DNA of 64,000 bases. Origin: Rhyzopertha dominica. Taxonomy: Eukaryota > Arthropoda > Insecta > Coleoptera > Bostrichidae. Each line of letters begins with the position of its first letter. Within the stretch, counting starts at the first letter, position 1. The translations under genes were made by a program, and so were the position numbers. The notes below the pieces were generated by a model, which saw nothing but the letters and a program-made list of their open reading frames with translations, was not told the origin of the DNA and did no database searches. Where the stretch lies: contig QCXZ01000064.1 in NCBI GenBank assembly GCA_025024175.1, positions 43,607,325 through 43,671,324 on the forward strand, written 5' to 3'. Positions 48,342 to 61,500 of the stretch are shown here, in pieces.

Positions 48342-50072
48342 GAGCTGTAATTTTGTCAAGTTGATGAAAGAGCGAAAGCTTGCGGTGCATGGCGATAAAG
48401 TACCGACTTAGTGTCGATCACAAAGTGTATTTGCTTGCTATAATACACCGCGGTTCCATATTTCCCTATTTTTGGAAGAAACTTCCCCACATTTTTTTAA
48501 CAAAATCACAATGAATATATGATTCTCTTTGCTACGCTTTTTCATCTTCCCTTTATAGGAAGTAGACCTTGGAGAAGATTCCTTCAGCTAATAAAGAAAA
48601 GATTTTAAGTTAGTTATTGGCAGTTTTCAGCAAGGCTGTTTGGTTATGCAGTAAAATGAAAAATAAAGCACATTTCCAGCTAGATGTGTTCCGGAATAAA
48701 TCAAACTGTCGCATTTACATTTTTACGTATTTCACATGGTTATACAAGATCGGAACGACAAAATAATTATTATCGAGTTATTTTGACACCAAAAGAATAA
48801 GAATGACGAAATGTGAAAGGCAGGTGATTCTATTTTTCCTGTTCCACGATTCAATCAAAGAATAAATAAAACAGAAATTTTATTTTGTTTCTATTCACAA
48901 ATGTTTAGCAACCCTATAATATTGCTTATGTAACATTGCAACGGCATTTAAAAGAAAGGTGTTGACTAGTAAATATATATATTTAACTTAATTTAAGGTT
49001 GCAATAAGTCTGTACACTATTAGTTACACAAGTGAATTTACCAATATTTAGCACTCACTCTTAAATCATGAGTTTTTTTTTTGCCTTTATTTATTATGAA
49101 TCTATTAAAACTTCAATTTATTGTAGTTTTTCTCATTTTTAGCAGTTGTGAGTACAGGTCTGTCAATACCATTTCACTTCATACATATCTACTACATTAT
49201 TTATGATATATTGCAATATTGTTACTTCTAGATAACGATTTCGTCTATACACCTTCTATATCTAAATTTAGCGAATAAATACCTTGCAGTTACGACACTA
49301 CAGCGCTAGTATCTATTAATCGCCTTATCAGGCCTAACAACTTCCTTGTCAAAGGGTTTTGCAATAATAGCAATAACATTCGGCTCTATGCGCCACTTCT
49401 GGTTTTACCGAGAGCAGCAGTGGGAGAGATGACCACAAAGGCCTTGCACACCACTTACACTTTCGATATTAAACTGATTCGAGCGAAACGTTCTATTGTT
49501 CTTGTTCACCTGAGTACTCGCAGATGCCTAGTTAATTCGTTACGATGCAATTAAATTAGTGCTAGTACAGATTATGATTGAACAAGTCGGTCGCAGTATT
49601 TAATCTCAGCTAGTCATCATCAACTTGTTACGTGCAATTTTTAAGTTTCTTTCCAGCTTTCGATTTAATGATTACATGGGCGGAAGCAGTGTAGAAAGAT
49701 GCTCAAAGTCTAAAATGCCGCGAAATTGCAGGTGCAAGTTTGTAATAACTACGCACGGCTCAATTCTAAGAGAATTTCGTAAACTAGAAGATGATAGGGA
49801 ATTCCCGAGATAAATTATAAGTATAGTGGTTAATTATCCATTAACATAAATTTATTTAGTCATAATGTGCCTTTCAGCCTTTGTCAAGCGTTTACTACGT
49901 ATCTAGTGTGTTTACGTAAATTTATTTACATTTGTATGTTCGTTGGAGTTAAATCATACAAACACTGATGTACACGGTAATCATCAGTTAAGGTTGAACA
50001 GCGGCTGTATCTTAAAAATTAATCCTGCTAGAATCCTGCGATAATTGTTTTTATATAAATATGGCTAGACAG
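48342..50072. other. Non-coding stretch, no gene seen
   Basis: AT-rich with (TA)n-like runs at 48972-48985. A 62-codon frame at 49625-49813 has no recognised domain. Confidence 0.35.
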
Positions 50073-50957
50073 ATTATGAAGTACGTAACTTTGCCGCTAG
50101 GTGGCGCATTTAATATATGAGGATTATTTCTTTATCCAAAAAGCTGCAATACAATGTTAGTCTGATAATAATAATAATAATAATTATAATAATAATGATA
50201 AACTCATTACAATCTATGTCTACCTACTTCTTAACAAATTTTATTTGAACATTTTTTTTCTAGTTACAATGACAACGGCAACAGGAGGAAGAGAAATTTC
50301 AAATCTTCTAAATTGCATAACTCGAGTATGGTTTAAGCGAATTCCACAAATTATGACTAGTTTTAAAGTGGATTTTATGGTTTCAATGTAGCCATAAATA
50401 ACTGTTAATAAACATAATTTTGGAGCGAATTGAGGTGACGACTGGAAGGTATTTGTTGCAGTTATAATATGCTCTATTACCTGTGCGAAGCCGGGGCGAG
50501 TCGCGAGTATATTAAAAATCATACGATAGAAAACAGTCAACAATAAAGTAACAGTACAAAACAACATAACAATATTACAATTACAAATCACCGATCTAAC
50601 CTAACCTAATAAGTCGTCATTTATGAATAAACGTCTTTTTTTTTAATATAACCTAATTTTATTTTAGATTAAATTGAAAACCATAAAATTAACTTTAACA
50701 CTAGCCTTCATTCGTTGAATTAGCTAAACCATACTTGAATTATGCCATTTTGAAGATTTGAATCTTCTGTCCCTGCTATTGTCGTACTTGTAACTAGAAA
50801 AAAAATGGTAACACAAAATTTGTTAAGAAGTAAGCATTAGATCATAATGAGTTTATTTTAGACCAATATTGTATTTCAACTTTTTGGAAAAAGAAACGAT
50901 CCTTTGATATGTCATATTAAATGCGCTATCTAGCAGCAAAGTTGGGTATTTCATAAT
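50073..50957. mobile_element. Fold-back (MITE-like) element with ~300-bp inverted arms
   Basis: The left arm 50073-50395 pairs with the reverse complement of 50667-50957. Shared blocks include ACTTTGCYGCTAGRTRGCGC, GCATTTAATAT, TTCTTAACAAATTTT, TTTTTTTTCTAGTTACAA and AAGTATGGTTTA. The left arm carries an (AAT)n expansion at 50169-50205 that the right arm lacks. The ~270-bp loop has no recognised gene. The 116-codon minus-strand frame at 50591-50241 runs from loop into arm and is probably fortuitous. End sequence resembles a fragment at 12295-12315. No clear target duplication. Confidence 0.8.
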
Positions 50958-53900
50958 ATTTTAAACCAAATTTTTTCCGCAAGAAAAGGTGCTTCACAAA
51001 GTACACCTAGGTTTGTTGGTAGAGGTTATTTAGGACTAATTTGGGCGCCTAGCAGGCGAGCAATGCATTCAAATGCATACAAAATCGGAGATGTAAACGA
51101 GTCTAAATATAAAAACCGGCAATGTAAGAATCAATAGCTAAAATTTTATCTAAAGTTGCTACCGCCAAGAGCAAAGGTAAAAAATAATATATAATATAGG
51201 TATAATAAAGTAACAGGTAAAGGGGGCAATGACGTAAAATATATTTATTATTAGACAATTATCAGCCGGCAGAAGGTCTTGATAGGCCACAAATAACATT
51301 ATATATTCAGGAATAACAGAGGGTGCAAAAAATTAAGCCGTCATAATAGTACTTGAAATGTTAAGCGTTAACCGATATTGTATTTATAATTACGGCGTTT
51401 TATTCTGTAGTACACAGCATTGCACGGCATAGGTTTTTACATCATTTCCACGATAAATTCCAGCAGGTCACTTCAGCTTTGTGGAAAGCAACTTTGACGA
51501 TTTCTAAAATACTGCCATGGTGGTTTTCCGCAGGTATGCACGGGGATGTTTAAATTTGCAAGAAGCTTAATTAAAAATATTACAAATTTACATGTGTGGT
51601 GGTTGGATTGTACCTGTGCTGATTGGCAATATAAGTACCTAAATTATGTAATTTTTCTGCTGTTTTAGATATGTTCGATAATATTTCCATAAAAATACCT
51701 CAGTGCAGTTAAATTGTTTTCTTGTGTATAATCTGCAGATTATCGTACATTTTTTTCCACGAAAAGATAAATTTCTAATTGCAATGCCCCCGAATTAATT
51801 TTTCTTTTCATCCCTTGGAAGACGGGCTCGGCAACAATAACTCTTCTGTCCGTTACTAATCAGACCCACAATGAGCCAGCGCAACTGAGCATAACAATAA
51901 AAATCAAATCAGTCNAGGTAAACAGAGCGNCAGGCGGGCGTTNCCATGGATATACGGATACACACAGGAGAGGGTTGATGTTGCCAGTGGCGTGGTTGCG
52001 GGGGAGCGAACCACCTAACATATCTATCAAGTGTGTTATCAAGATTTAAGACTGTTTAGTTATAAAGTGCATACCTCGAAATGGAAGTAACCTTACTGTA
52101 TCTACATACAAACGAACCTGAACAGAATCTTTCACGGACACATTACACTTTCATAATTGCTTTTGCCAAGCGGAATCGTAGATTATCTCTGATAAATCGT
52201 AAAATTGTGTACCCTCGTTTCTAGAAATGCCTAAAGAGAATCGATGTTTCTAGACTAACTCCAAAGATGGACAAATTTAACTTTGTCAGTGTGAAGATGA
52301 ACTGACACCGCTAGAAAAGTGTTCCAGACTTTAAAAATAACAAAACACAGTTAGAATAAAGAACTGCGAATTGAAAGTAAACGGCAACAAGTCTCCCAAG
52401 TAGGGCCAAAACATTAACAGTTTAGTATTTATATTTATATCAAGCATTCCTGTATCAAACTGCAAAATGAAGAATTAATAATATTTGTACATAAATACGT
52501 TATGTTATGTGGCAAATTTTGTTTTGGGTGATAGTGAAGGCAAGATAAATATATATTAATAATGAGTACGTTACTGGAATTCGTTAATCTTCTTCTCTTA
52601 ACAGTGCTTTAATTGATTAGGGTTCTATGGTATCAAGGGGTACCGTTGGTTTGCATAGCTGCAGTAAAGAAAACGATGAATGGATTCCAAGTTTTTATCA
52701 GAAAATTATAACTAGTTTCTATTCATTGAAGTTCTGAACCAATAATAAACAGTTTTAAAAATGTAAACGCTTTCATTTCTGAAACAAAATATTTCTATAA
52801 AAGCTCCTAGCAGAATAAACTGAGAAATTAAGGGTTGCGTACCTCATCTACCTTAACCAGTTATAATGAGATTGTGGGTCGATTCTGCCATGTACTACCC
52901 ATCACACCTGAAAATTTTTAACATAAAAAGTGGTTTATTAAGCGAGTTAAACGGATTTATGTGTAGAAAATGTGAATAATTAACTAAATTAGTAGGTAAT
53001 CTAAAGACGGACATTTTTAATGACAAATTTCCGGCAATGCTGATAAATAGTAAAAAAAATCAATTGCTGCTAAAATTAAATGGCGTTTTTAATAGATCTT
53101 CTACAAATTTCGCCTCCAACAAAATAGTATTAATATTATACCTACAAGCGTCGAGGAAATAATAACAGTTCTCTCTTAAGGTGTACTTAAATATTATTTT
53201 TTCAGGCCGATTACAGTACAAAAAGTACGTTTGAAAAATGTCGTAATCACGACTGAATGATTCAGAAATTTTTGTAAAATTTGAAAAGCAATTCCTTGAC
53301 AACTGCAATGTTTGAAGTAAATAGGTTTTTTGTGTGATGTGAATGAAAATAGAAGAACCACAAGAAATTACTGAAACTGCTGCAGCTGTAGTTGAAAATT
53401 TGTTTCCTTTAAAATTAAAGAAATTCTATGTCGTGAATGCAAAAAATTTAAAATGTGGTGTACAAGAAATGGAGAAACAGAAGTTCAGAACTTTTTATTG
53501 TTATTCTTTGGCAAAAAGCCAAATAGTCTAAATCTTGATTTCGTGGGCGCAGTATATATACGATAATGTGGATATTAGCGGATTTCCAAAACCTATTGCT
53601 TTTTTTAAAAAAGAAATACATATCTAATGATAAAGGAAAAAATCCGAGGAAAAAACATATAATTAGTTTAGATGCTTAGTAGTATTAAGTCCTTTTCTAT
53701 TTTAAGTAACACTCATTTTGAGAGTTGCAAGGATATGTTGTTCTTAAGATTTAAGAAATTTATCTTTGGACAACATTATATCCTTACCACAAAGAACAAG
53801 CTATAAAGAAAATTGGTAGTAACAGAACAGTAATTAAATCTGAATTATCTTCGCTTATATTGTGTGTCCTTCGACCCTTCTCATTCTCGTCCTTGTATTA

Positions 53901-54510
53901 TAAACATAGAACTGGAAAGATGTCAAGCAATGTTGTTGCCTTCTTGTATTTACTCGATGCTTTCATATATACTGGGCATTGCTTCAGTAGAACTTCGGTA
54001 ACCTTTTTGCTGACGCAAGAGAAGGTATAACTACCATTAAGTGTTACGGAGTTTGGCGTTCAATAACCTTCCATGAAACCTATATTGAAGATCCGATTTT
54101 TCGTTTGACAATAAGATAAACATTGCGAGTAAAGTTCTTCAGGAATCAATCACTGTGAAACATGTTTAGAAAGATCTACTGTTTATTTAAAATCAAATGA
54201 TGAGGAAAATTATAATTTTAGCGCTATACTAANTTCTATTACNTTAACATCTTGCAAAATCCTAATTAAAAATGTTGCTTCATAATAAATACTCCCTAGG
54301 AAGAATTTTGGTACCTATATTTGATCTCTAGTGGAATAATTCGTCATTTTTGTCATGCCTTTGACGTAATATAGAAATCATCAAATTCTCCCAGCTGTGA
54401 AAAACGATTTTTTCATTATCCTGATGTAAACTGGTTACCCAAAGTGGCAATCGTACTATAAATAATCAAAACGAAACAAGTTATAAAAGAAATCTAACCA
54501 TCTACAAATT
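50958..54510. other. Non-coding stretch, no gene seen
   Basis: AT-rich. Unresolved bases at 51915, 51930, 51943, 54233 and 54243. CCAGTGGCGTGG at 51984-51995 repeats the transposon-end-like motif of 8183-8194. A 62-codon frame at 53343-53531 has no recognised domain. Confidence 0.35.
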
Positions 54511-54800
54511 AATCCATGATATGCATCCGCTTCTCAAGATTTATGCGTTTCTTTTTGCAAACACGCGTATTCTGTGTTACGCCACTGGATACTTTCCGAC
54601 TAGGCGGCTGGGGTGGCGCGCCTATCGGGATCCGAATTCAGAGGGTGGACGCCCAACTGCCCGTTTTAATAATTCAATTAGTGATCGTATCTCGACTACA
54701 GACCGATTGCAGTTGTTTTGCAAAAATGGCGAAAGCGCCGGGTAGCTGTCCGTGGAATGCGCTTACTGCTACCTATCGCATGCAGATTGCGATCTTTGCA
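54511..54800. other. GC-richer patch with clustered rare restriction sites
   Basis: Two plus-strand frames (54516-54833 and 54521-54745) cross this patch without a recognised domain. It contains GGCGCGCC (54615-54622) followed by adjoining GGATCC and GAATTC (54628-54639). An ATGGCGAAAGCGCC start-like sequence lies at 54726. It could be an old repeat (the GATCCGAATTC part is somewhat B-box-like), a regulatory patch or an assembly artefact. Confidence 0.25.
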
Positions 54801-57435
54801 ATTTTAATCGGTCAAATTCTACGTGGAGTTTGAACTGAACGAACGGATTATTGTTGGGTTTTGTTCGAATGTGGATGCCAATGAACGAAAACTAATCAGT
54901 CTTAGTTGTAAAGTTCATATGATTTAGGTAATAGTTCGTTGACGTCTTGAAGATTGCTGGAGGTAGCTTACAATAGAAAAATAAAAACCTAAAAATTGCA
55001 ACGATCCCTGAGGAAATTTGTTACGAATTTGAAACGATTTTACAGGAGTTTGCTTGTAAATAACTAAAAACGTACTCGAATATGTGTAATCCGATATAGT
55101 TATAGAGAGATGGACAATTTATTATCTACAATTAGACCGCCATGTACCTAAATGTTTTTGAATTTATGCCCAATGTATACATAAAAATATTTTGGTCTGA
55201 TGCACATAATTGCTAACCATATTTTTTTTAATCTGCTTTTTCTAAAGGGAACAAAGGAAAAATTCATGTCTAGTATTCCTAATAGGTAAAAATAATATTC
55301 TCGATTCTAAGAAACTAGTTATTCTACTTCGTTTTGTAAAAACGTTTTGCAAAGAAAATTAAATTGCAAAGCTCTTTCTCATAAAGTTTACTGTCAAAAA
55401 TGCATATTAAAAACCGAGTTTTCATATTTACCTTAGCGAAATTTAATATATCTGCAACTACTTATGTTTCTTTTATGGATTTTTAGAACTTTTGTCAAAG
55501 TTTCAGAGCGATTGTCAGTACATTTGACAGAAACGCTTGGGTTGGCGGCATTTTTCAGTCTTTGAATACAAAACAACATAAACAAAAAAAAATTAATTTA
55601 CAAAAATGCTATTTTGAGCAATTATAATACAAAGTACAGTTAAAGCGTCTGTTTACAGCGTGATCCTTCTATGTTAAATATTTACAAAATGCAAGGCTAA
55701 TTGCGTTTCATTTTCCTCCTACCTATTGATTTCTCTTCATACATAATACAAAAACAGGGCATGCAAGATGTTTCCCATTATTCTGGAAGAATAGAATTAT
55801 CAAAATTTGATGTAGAAAACACGTATATGGGTAAGATGGATTGATAGCAGCATCAGGGTTCAGTTTGATTCTATTTGTGGAGTTGTCCTGTCTTCCATCC
55901 AGTGATGATAACAATAGTATTCAATTTTAACTGGGATATGGTTGACACGTAATTACAATAGATCAAGAAATACTGCACCACACAACCAGGTATTTATAAG
56001 GCTGTGTTTACGACGACAATTTTATTCCAAAACAAAGAATAAAATGAGAATCCAGATTATTATCATTATTTATGCTACCTGTTAGCAAAGGTAAACTTAT
56101 TAAAATCATTTGCTCCTATTTCTTTGCAATTAAATACTAGTTTCGTTTTTGGCATCTGTACATGCTAGTGCATCCGTTGAATAATATCTAAATTAGGAAC
56201 CTTATAAAAGGAGTGACGGCAGACTTTCTTCTTTATGTAAGCCGAAGTTAAGAAATTACGTTTAACAAATACTAGGGCTCCACAATAGCGCTTTTATACG
56301 GCAATATCCAAAAAGTGCGTGTAAAATCGCACCTTCCGGTTCAGAAATAATCGGGAACAAGTGAAAAACGTTTAAAATTGGATCGTGGCGCCGAACGTGA
56401 ACCTCTGTAAACAGTATACGCAAGCGAAAACAAATGTGATCATATAGTTACAGTTTTATTACTTTTGCAAAATAATCTATTTTCTGCCTACTTAAAATAT
56501 ATATGATAATGTTACCTAAAAGCTTCAGTGCGACAAAATAATGAATATTTGAAAAAAATACTTGCTGCTCTTAAACANTGTGGTTATTTCGATTGGAAAT
56601 GAGCTACTCTATCACCAGCTTCAGTTTTATCCATCACTTTTGAGACCACCTGTAGAAACCGTTTGTCAGAGTTGTTTAGACGGTTCAGCAATTACTGTTA
56701 TTAATTTTTAGCGTATAAAAGGACGAAGACTGTTAATTGTGTTATGTGTTGAAGAGACCTCTTAGACTGGTGCGCCTTTAACAAACATTTCGACCTGGAG
56801 AACACCTTCAAAGAAGCTAACAAACCGGCAACGATCGAAGTTCTTGAACTGGACAAGACATGTTGCTAAAATACCACGCTCGTATGGATACCAACTTAAC
56901 ATATTCTGGTGGTGGAATCCATTCACACAACATGAAAATCCATTTTCGTAAAACTGGCTGAAGTTTAGGATAATTTACACCCTTAACTCTAGAATTTGAA
57001 ACAGGTGAATTTATTATATCTAGTTAATCATTTAAACTTTTAATGCTTTGTACTAGAAGGATTATGCTGATCACATTTGTCTAATAAGTTACGGACTTTT
57101 ATTTGTCGCGATGTGGGTAAATCTTCAAATGCTCTTGGAGATTTCAATGGCTCTAGCAATATTTATTTTCAGCAAATTTTGGATTTGTAGAACACTTGAC
57201 GCAATATGGTATTCGGCTAAGATAATTCTTGATTGAAGACTGTTTGAATTTATGATGTTTTTACACATACAATTCTGAAAATTTAACCCCATCGTCTACA
57301 GGTACGCATCAAAAATTGCGTTCTCGTGTACGACCGAAAATGCCTTGGGAAACACACCGACCGCATAAATGAAAACCGTCTCATTAACCAGCCTCGTTTA
57401 CATAAAACTTGAAAAAAAAAACACAGCTGACTCAC
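54801..57435. other. Non-coding stretch, no gene seen
   Basis: AT-rich. A TATAAAAG at 56203-56210 is isolated, with no downstream frame. One unresolved base at 56578. This would be intron 1 of the RREB1 gene if the candidate exon at 57436 belongs to it. Confidence 0.35.
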
Positions 57436-57600
57436 CTGATTATCGAACAATCGTAATCCATACTCTCTTCGTCTGTCTCACCACCACCAAAGAGCAGAAG
57501 ATCCTTGATCTAACCGACAATTAACATAACTTGTGAGTGCACGAGCGGCAGGTATTGACCTGTATCGAGAGGAACTAATAAATTGATGCGCTACACGTAA
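57436..57600 (-). other. Candidate 5' exon on the minus strand (possible RREB1 first exon)
   Basis: A consensus donor CAG|GTGAGT is read on the minus strand with the exon ending at 57436. Upstream is a CpG-rich promoter-like region, and the strand agrees with the RREB1 exon. An ATG at 57461-57459 (AGTATGG) opens MDYDCSII and leaves two bases (AG) at the donor. The RREB1 exon acceptor needs one leftover base, so direct splicing in this frame fails. It would read 69 codons to a stop near 3712 instead. Either an unseen exon intervenes, or this is 5' UTR with translation starting at 3791. A 5-codon upstream ORF lies at 57527-57510. The 5' end is a guess. Confidence 0.35.
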
Positions 57601-57890
57601 AAGCGCGCAGAAGAGTGACTTTGCTGCACGTCTATTCGCCTCGCATCAAGTCAGCGGAGAGCGATCAGCGATTGGCCGCGCGCAGGAGGAGGGATGCAGG
57701 TGAGTCAGGTAAGAGGAGAGAGACCGCTGCGAGAGCGAGCTGGCCGATGCCAGGAAGGGAAACACCGGGATTTTTCGTGAGATGTCCAGGTCGTCGCGGT
57801 GCCTTCCTAGGAAGTCGTTGCGATGACACGTCACCGATATCTTCGGCAATTTCGATTCTTATCAGTCGATTGCTTCGAGATATGATTGCC
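57580..57890. promoter_or_regulatory. CpG-rich, possibly divergent promoter
   Basis: GC- and CpG-rich island with ATTGG (CCAAT on the minus strand) at 57671, a GGCCGCGCGC core and GAGAG motifs. On the left edge is a consensus minus-strand donor (57436). Inside, on the plus strand, two consensus donors lie nine bases apart: CAG|GTGAGT at 57699|57700 and CAG|GTAAGA at 57708|57709. Donors on both strands around a CpG core suggest short first exons in both directions. No TATA box is evident. Frames on both strands (57615-57893 plus, 57849-57646 minus) have no recognised domain. Confidence 0.4.
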
Positions 57891-58320
57891 TAGTTGGAAA
57901 GTGGAATCTAACGTTCAAGGAGGATAGTTTTCTTACAATGGATTTGAGGGGTACTCTACCAGGGTGTAGTTTTCCCGTGAAAACTGTGTGCATAGGAAAA
58001 ACGCGCGATGTTTCAAATATCTCAGAACGTTCCCAGTTTTTGTAACTATTACAGAAAACTGATGACAGCTTTGAAACCAAAAATATACAAGTTTCCATTT
58101 CTTACCTTCTTCTAAGAGAAGAAAGATATCATCGGGTTGACTTGCAACAATTCCGTTTATCGCTCGAAATGTATACGATACGAACCTACCAATTTGTAAA
58201 ACTTCAATCATAGATAACTAGTTACTTTAAAAGCAACAATATTGATATTTTGACTTGGTCAGTTGCAGAACTTGACTTTTTCGTGGTCATACTCATACCC
58301 ATATATTGACGTTCACCCAG
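57891..58320. other. Non-coding flank of the island, no gene seen
   Basis: A 92-codon minus-strand frame (58211-57933) has no recognised domain. Nothing else is seen. Confidence 0.3.
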
Positions 58321-58324
58321 GCGT

Positions 58325-58500
58325 GTGCTGACCCACTGGGCCACTGAGTCCTTCCCTGGTAAAGCTAAAATAGTCTGGTTGAATGAGCTTGTCGAAGTTT
58401 CCGGCTGAAGTCTTTACTATTGTAAAGCAGACGTTTCGTCGCTCACAACTAGTGGCATCTTCAGTGTTTCAGGCAACCAGTTAGAAGTGGCGTGTCCAGT
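58325..58500 (-). repeat. Retroelement-derived repeat with a tRNA-like A box
   Basis: On the minus strand the text LKMPLVVSDETSA can be translated near 58475-58430. This phrase recurs near the 3' ends of some insect retroelements, possibly Penelope-like. It is followed at 58343-58333 by TGGCCCAGTGG, a perfect match to the pol III A-box consensus. It is followed by GTCAGCACACGCC, as in tRNA-derived SINEs. A B box is not clear. Composite or chimeric SINE is the best reading. Confidence 0.45.
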
Positions 58501-61500
58501 CAAATGATAACTTTGCTAAACATTTTGGGTAACTAGTTAGCAATTTTATTTTTTAAGCTTTTTAGATGATGGTGAATATAAGTTTCTGGAAGTGCAACCC
58601 TGCCCATTTGGCCTCCATTTGGAACAGAATTTTTTTATAGTATTAACCAGTGGTGGCTCTTTACAATATCTACTGGGTTGGCAGTAAAAACTTTGGTTCA
58701 CTCTAGTTGGTCAACCTATATATTATTTATTTATAATCTTCTGATCTCTGTATTAAATTTTGCATTCTGCGTGAAGTAAATAATAAACAAAAACTTTGTC
58801 GTCATATGAAAATAATTTTCACGACTTCCCTTTTTGATTTACCACTTCCTGTATTGTTTCCATAATGGAAATAAATTACCTACCTTACCCTTTTAATTTT
58901 TTTTTGAAATACCACTAAAAGGAACCTCGAACTTGCCAGCCTTCAACCTAACACCTAACTGATCAGAGTTGCCAGTTCTTGATGAGCACGCAGTAGCCAG
59001 TGCTCAATACAAAGTAGCCCAGTTAGTCGATTCGCAAATATTTTAACTGATTAATAACAATTGAAAGCGTATACTAGATTGCACACACTTTTTAGTTTTC
59101 GCAAAGCAGCAATACACTTTTATGCTTTGGAGTGTTTCCGGCCAAGCCCTATAAAATTAAATTATAGAGTACGTTACTAACAATAACTAAACTTATAAAA
59201 TGTACCAAACATATTCAATGCAAAAGAACAGAATAATTTTATTTAAAAACCGGAAAGCTATTACACGAATGTAACAAATGGTAATTGAAAACGTTTTCCT
59301 GTCGAGGGAGAATTGATAAAAAGAAAAACATAAACGTGAAATGATATCTTAATCTGAGGTTGAAAAACGGTTGTGGATTGGTTTGTAGCCTGAGTAACTC
59401 TAACTCAAAAATGTCAATTCTACAACAGTCAAACAAAACAAAAAAAATATTATTATTTTGATTAAAACCCTCCCGACCCGGACGAGGCGCCACTAGTATT
59501 TATTTACAGTAATTATTTGTAGACCAAATACCTGGCCGTTTTTAAGATACTAATGTAAATAATTAAAAATAAATCAATATTAGCGACCTGTACAATCAAG
59601 AATGAATGAATATTAAAGATCTTACATTTGCTAATATTGCCTCCCGATGTAGTAGCAAATTATAATAAATAGGTCTACTGGTAGAACGGCATATATAAAT
59701 TAAAATTTTTTATTAACTATCAACAGTCGTTTATGTTCAATATGCTTAGGATGAATAAGTACATCTGTGTTCGAGAAATATCATTTGAATTGTACTAAGT
59801 GGCAGTTTTTCTGTTGTATTAATGGTAAATACTTTTTCAGATTTATTTCTTGTAAGCAGCGATTTAACTACTATTTTGAAGCCCTTTCATTCACAGTCAT
59901 ATCAGCAGCGGCAGCCCCCATTAATTTTAAATAAAATAGATAATTAATAACCTACCTACTAGAACAAAAATGAATATTAAAATTATTGCGTTTATTAATA
60001 GGTAGTCCCTATCAGGTGCTTCCATCATAAAATCAATTTCAGCTTCGGTAAACAGTTTTGATTTTCTTTAGGTTTTCTGAACTTCGTTTCAAAAATGTAG
60101 GGCATGGGCTGATATCAACGTATTCTTTCGACAAGTGGACAACCTCTATCAGTGAGTAATTCAACCATATGCATAGAAGCTAGATGCTTTATGTGCGTTT
60201 GCTATACTGACAAAATAAGGTTATGATACATGCTCTGTAGAGTTATTGGTTCTTTTGTAAAATACAAAATCTTAAATTTTCTATATTCAGCTTCATATTT
60301 TCATATTTTCGTCAGAAGATACATCCATTACGGTTCACTGTTATACAGATCAATGTTTTAAATCAATCAATATTATTCAGTAATCCCAAATTATTTGACA
60401 CTTGGTTGTTCGTTGTATACTTTTTGTTGGCATGTAAACAATTGTATTTCTTCATGGATACATTTTTTCACCACCTACTTGTTAATAATTTTTCATTTAG
60501 ACAGTTAACAAATATTGTACGCAGCACGTACCTACTGAAGTGTCTTTATAGAACTTCCTTGTCCTATAACTAGTCTATTTATTCCGTAAGGTATTATTCT
60601 CAGTACTTGTTATGTTAATAAATAATTTAATAACATTTTACAGTGACTGAAATATACAAATAACACAAAACTACAAAATAGGTACAATTTAACCAAGACA
60701 CAACGCTGTGGTATCAACTAGATCATGCAATGATCTCCAGAACTAATTGTAGACATCGATATGTGAGTACCAACACCAACGAAATTAAGTTCTGCACCTA
60801 AACATGCCAAAATATTAGTACCGATGCATTTAAAATTCTTCTTCAACAAAATGATAAGAAGTGCACTGTTCTAGTTTTCTTGTAGTTTCAGAACATTCGT
60901 CAAATTTTGCAAATATTGGAAATGTCATCATTTCTGCGAAAAAGTATCAAATGATATGCCAGCAGTTTTAACTTATAGGCGAAGTAATCCGTGGTGAGAT
61001 AAGTTAAATGATACAGTGCAAGTTAAATAACAAGTCGTTCGTTTTTTTAATATAATTTCTCAGTGATCGATGTTGTAAAAAGTAGCGCTCCATTCTCGGA
61101 GATTTTATTTTTCTTTTATTAACTTGAGCAACGTTAAAATTAAATTTAAGATCTAGGGATCTATTGAAAGAGAAAATATAATTTCAATAATTTTTTGTAC
61201 AGAAATGGTGTTCTGACGATTGCCACAGAAGAGATAGATCTGTAGATATTTTTCTCTGGGTTGGAACGATGATTATCCTAAACATTTTGAGAACATCCTC
61301 TGTTCTCATGAGGCACTGGTTACTTAGTAAAGGAACCCAACTTTCGTTGTTGGTACCCCTAAACCAGTATAAAAGGGCTGAAGAGAAGGTGTATAAGAGA
61401 AAACTATAGAATTTGGATGAAATGGAAGCAACAATGTCCGATGTGAAAAACGATGGTTCAGTTCGCTAAAAGAAATGTGTAATGGATGTTGAGACTAACG

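Noticed and set aside
50241..50591. 116-codon minus-strand frame, one of the longest outside the RREB1 exon.
   Set aside because: It starts in the loop and ends in the left arm of the fold-back element, has no domain, and the other arm does not preserve it.
29689..53531. Similar short starts at 29699 (MEIEEATAAVAALL) and 53343 (MKIEEPQEITETAAAVVENL), thought to be N-termini of a Harbinger-type protein.
   Set aside because: Similarity is limited to a few Glu/Ala codons and nothing downstream matches.
56201..56212. TATAAAAG box as a promoter.
   Set aside because: Isolated, no initiator or open frame nearby, common by chance in AT-rich DNA.
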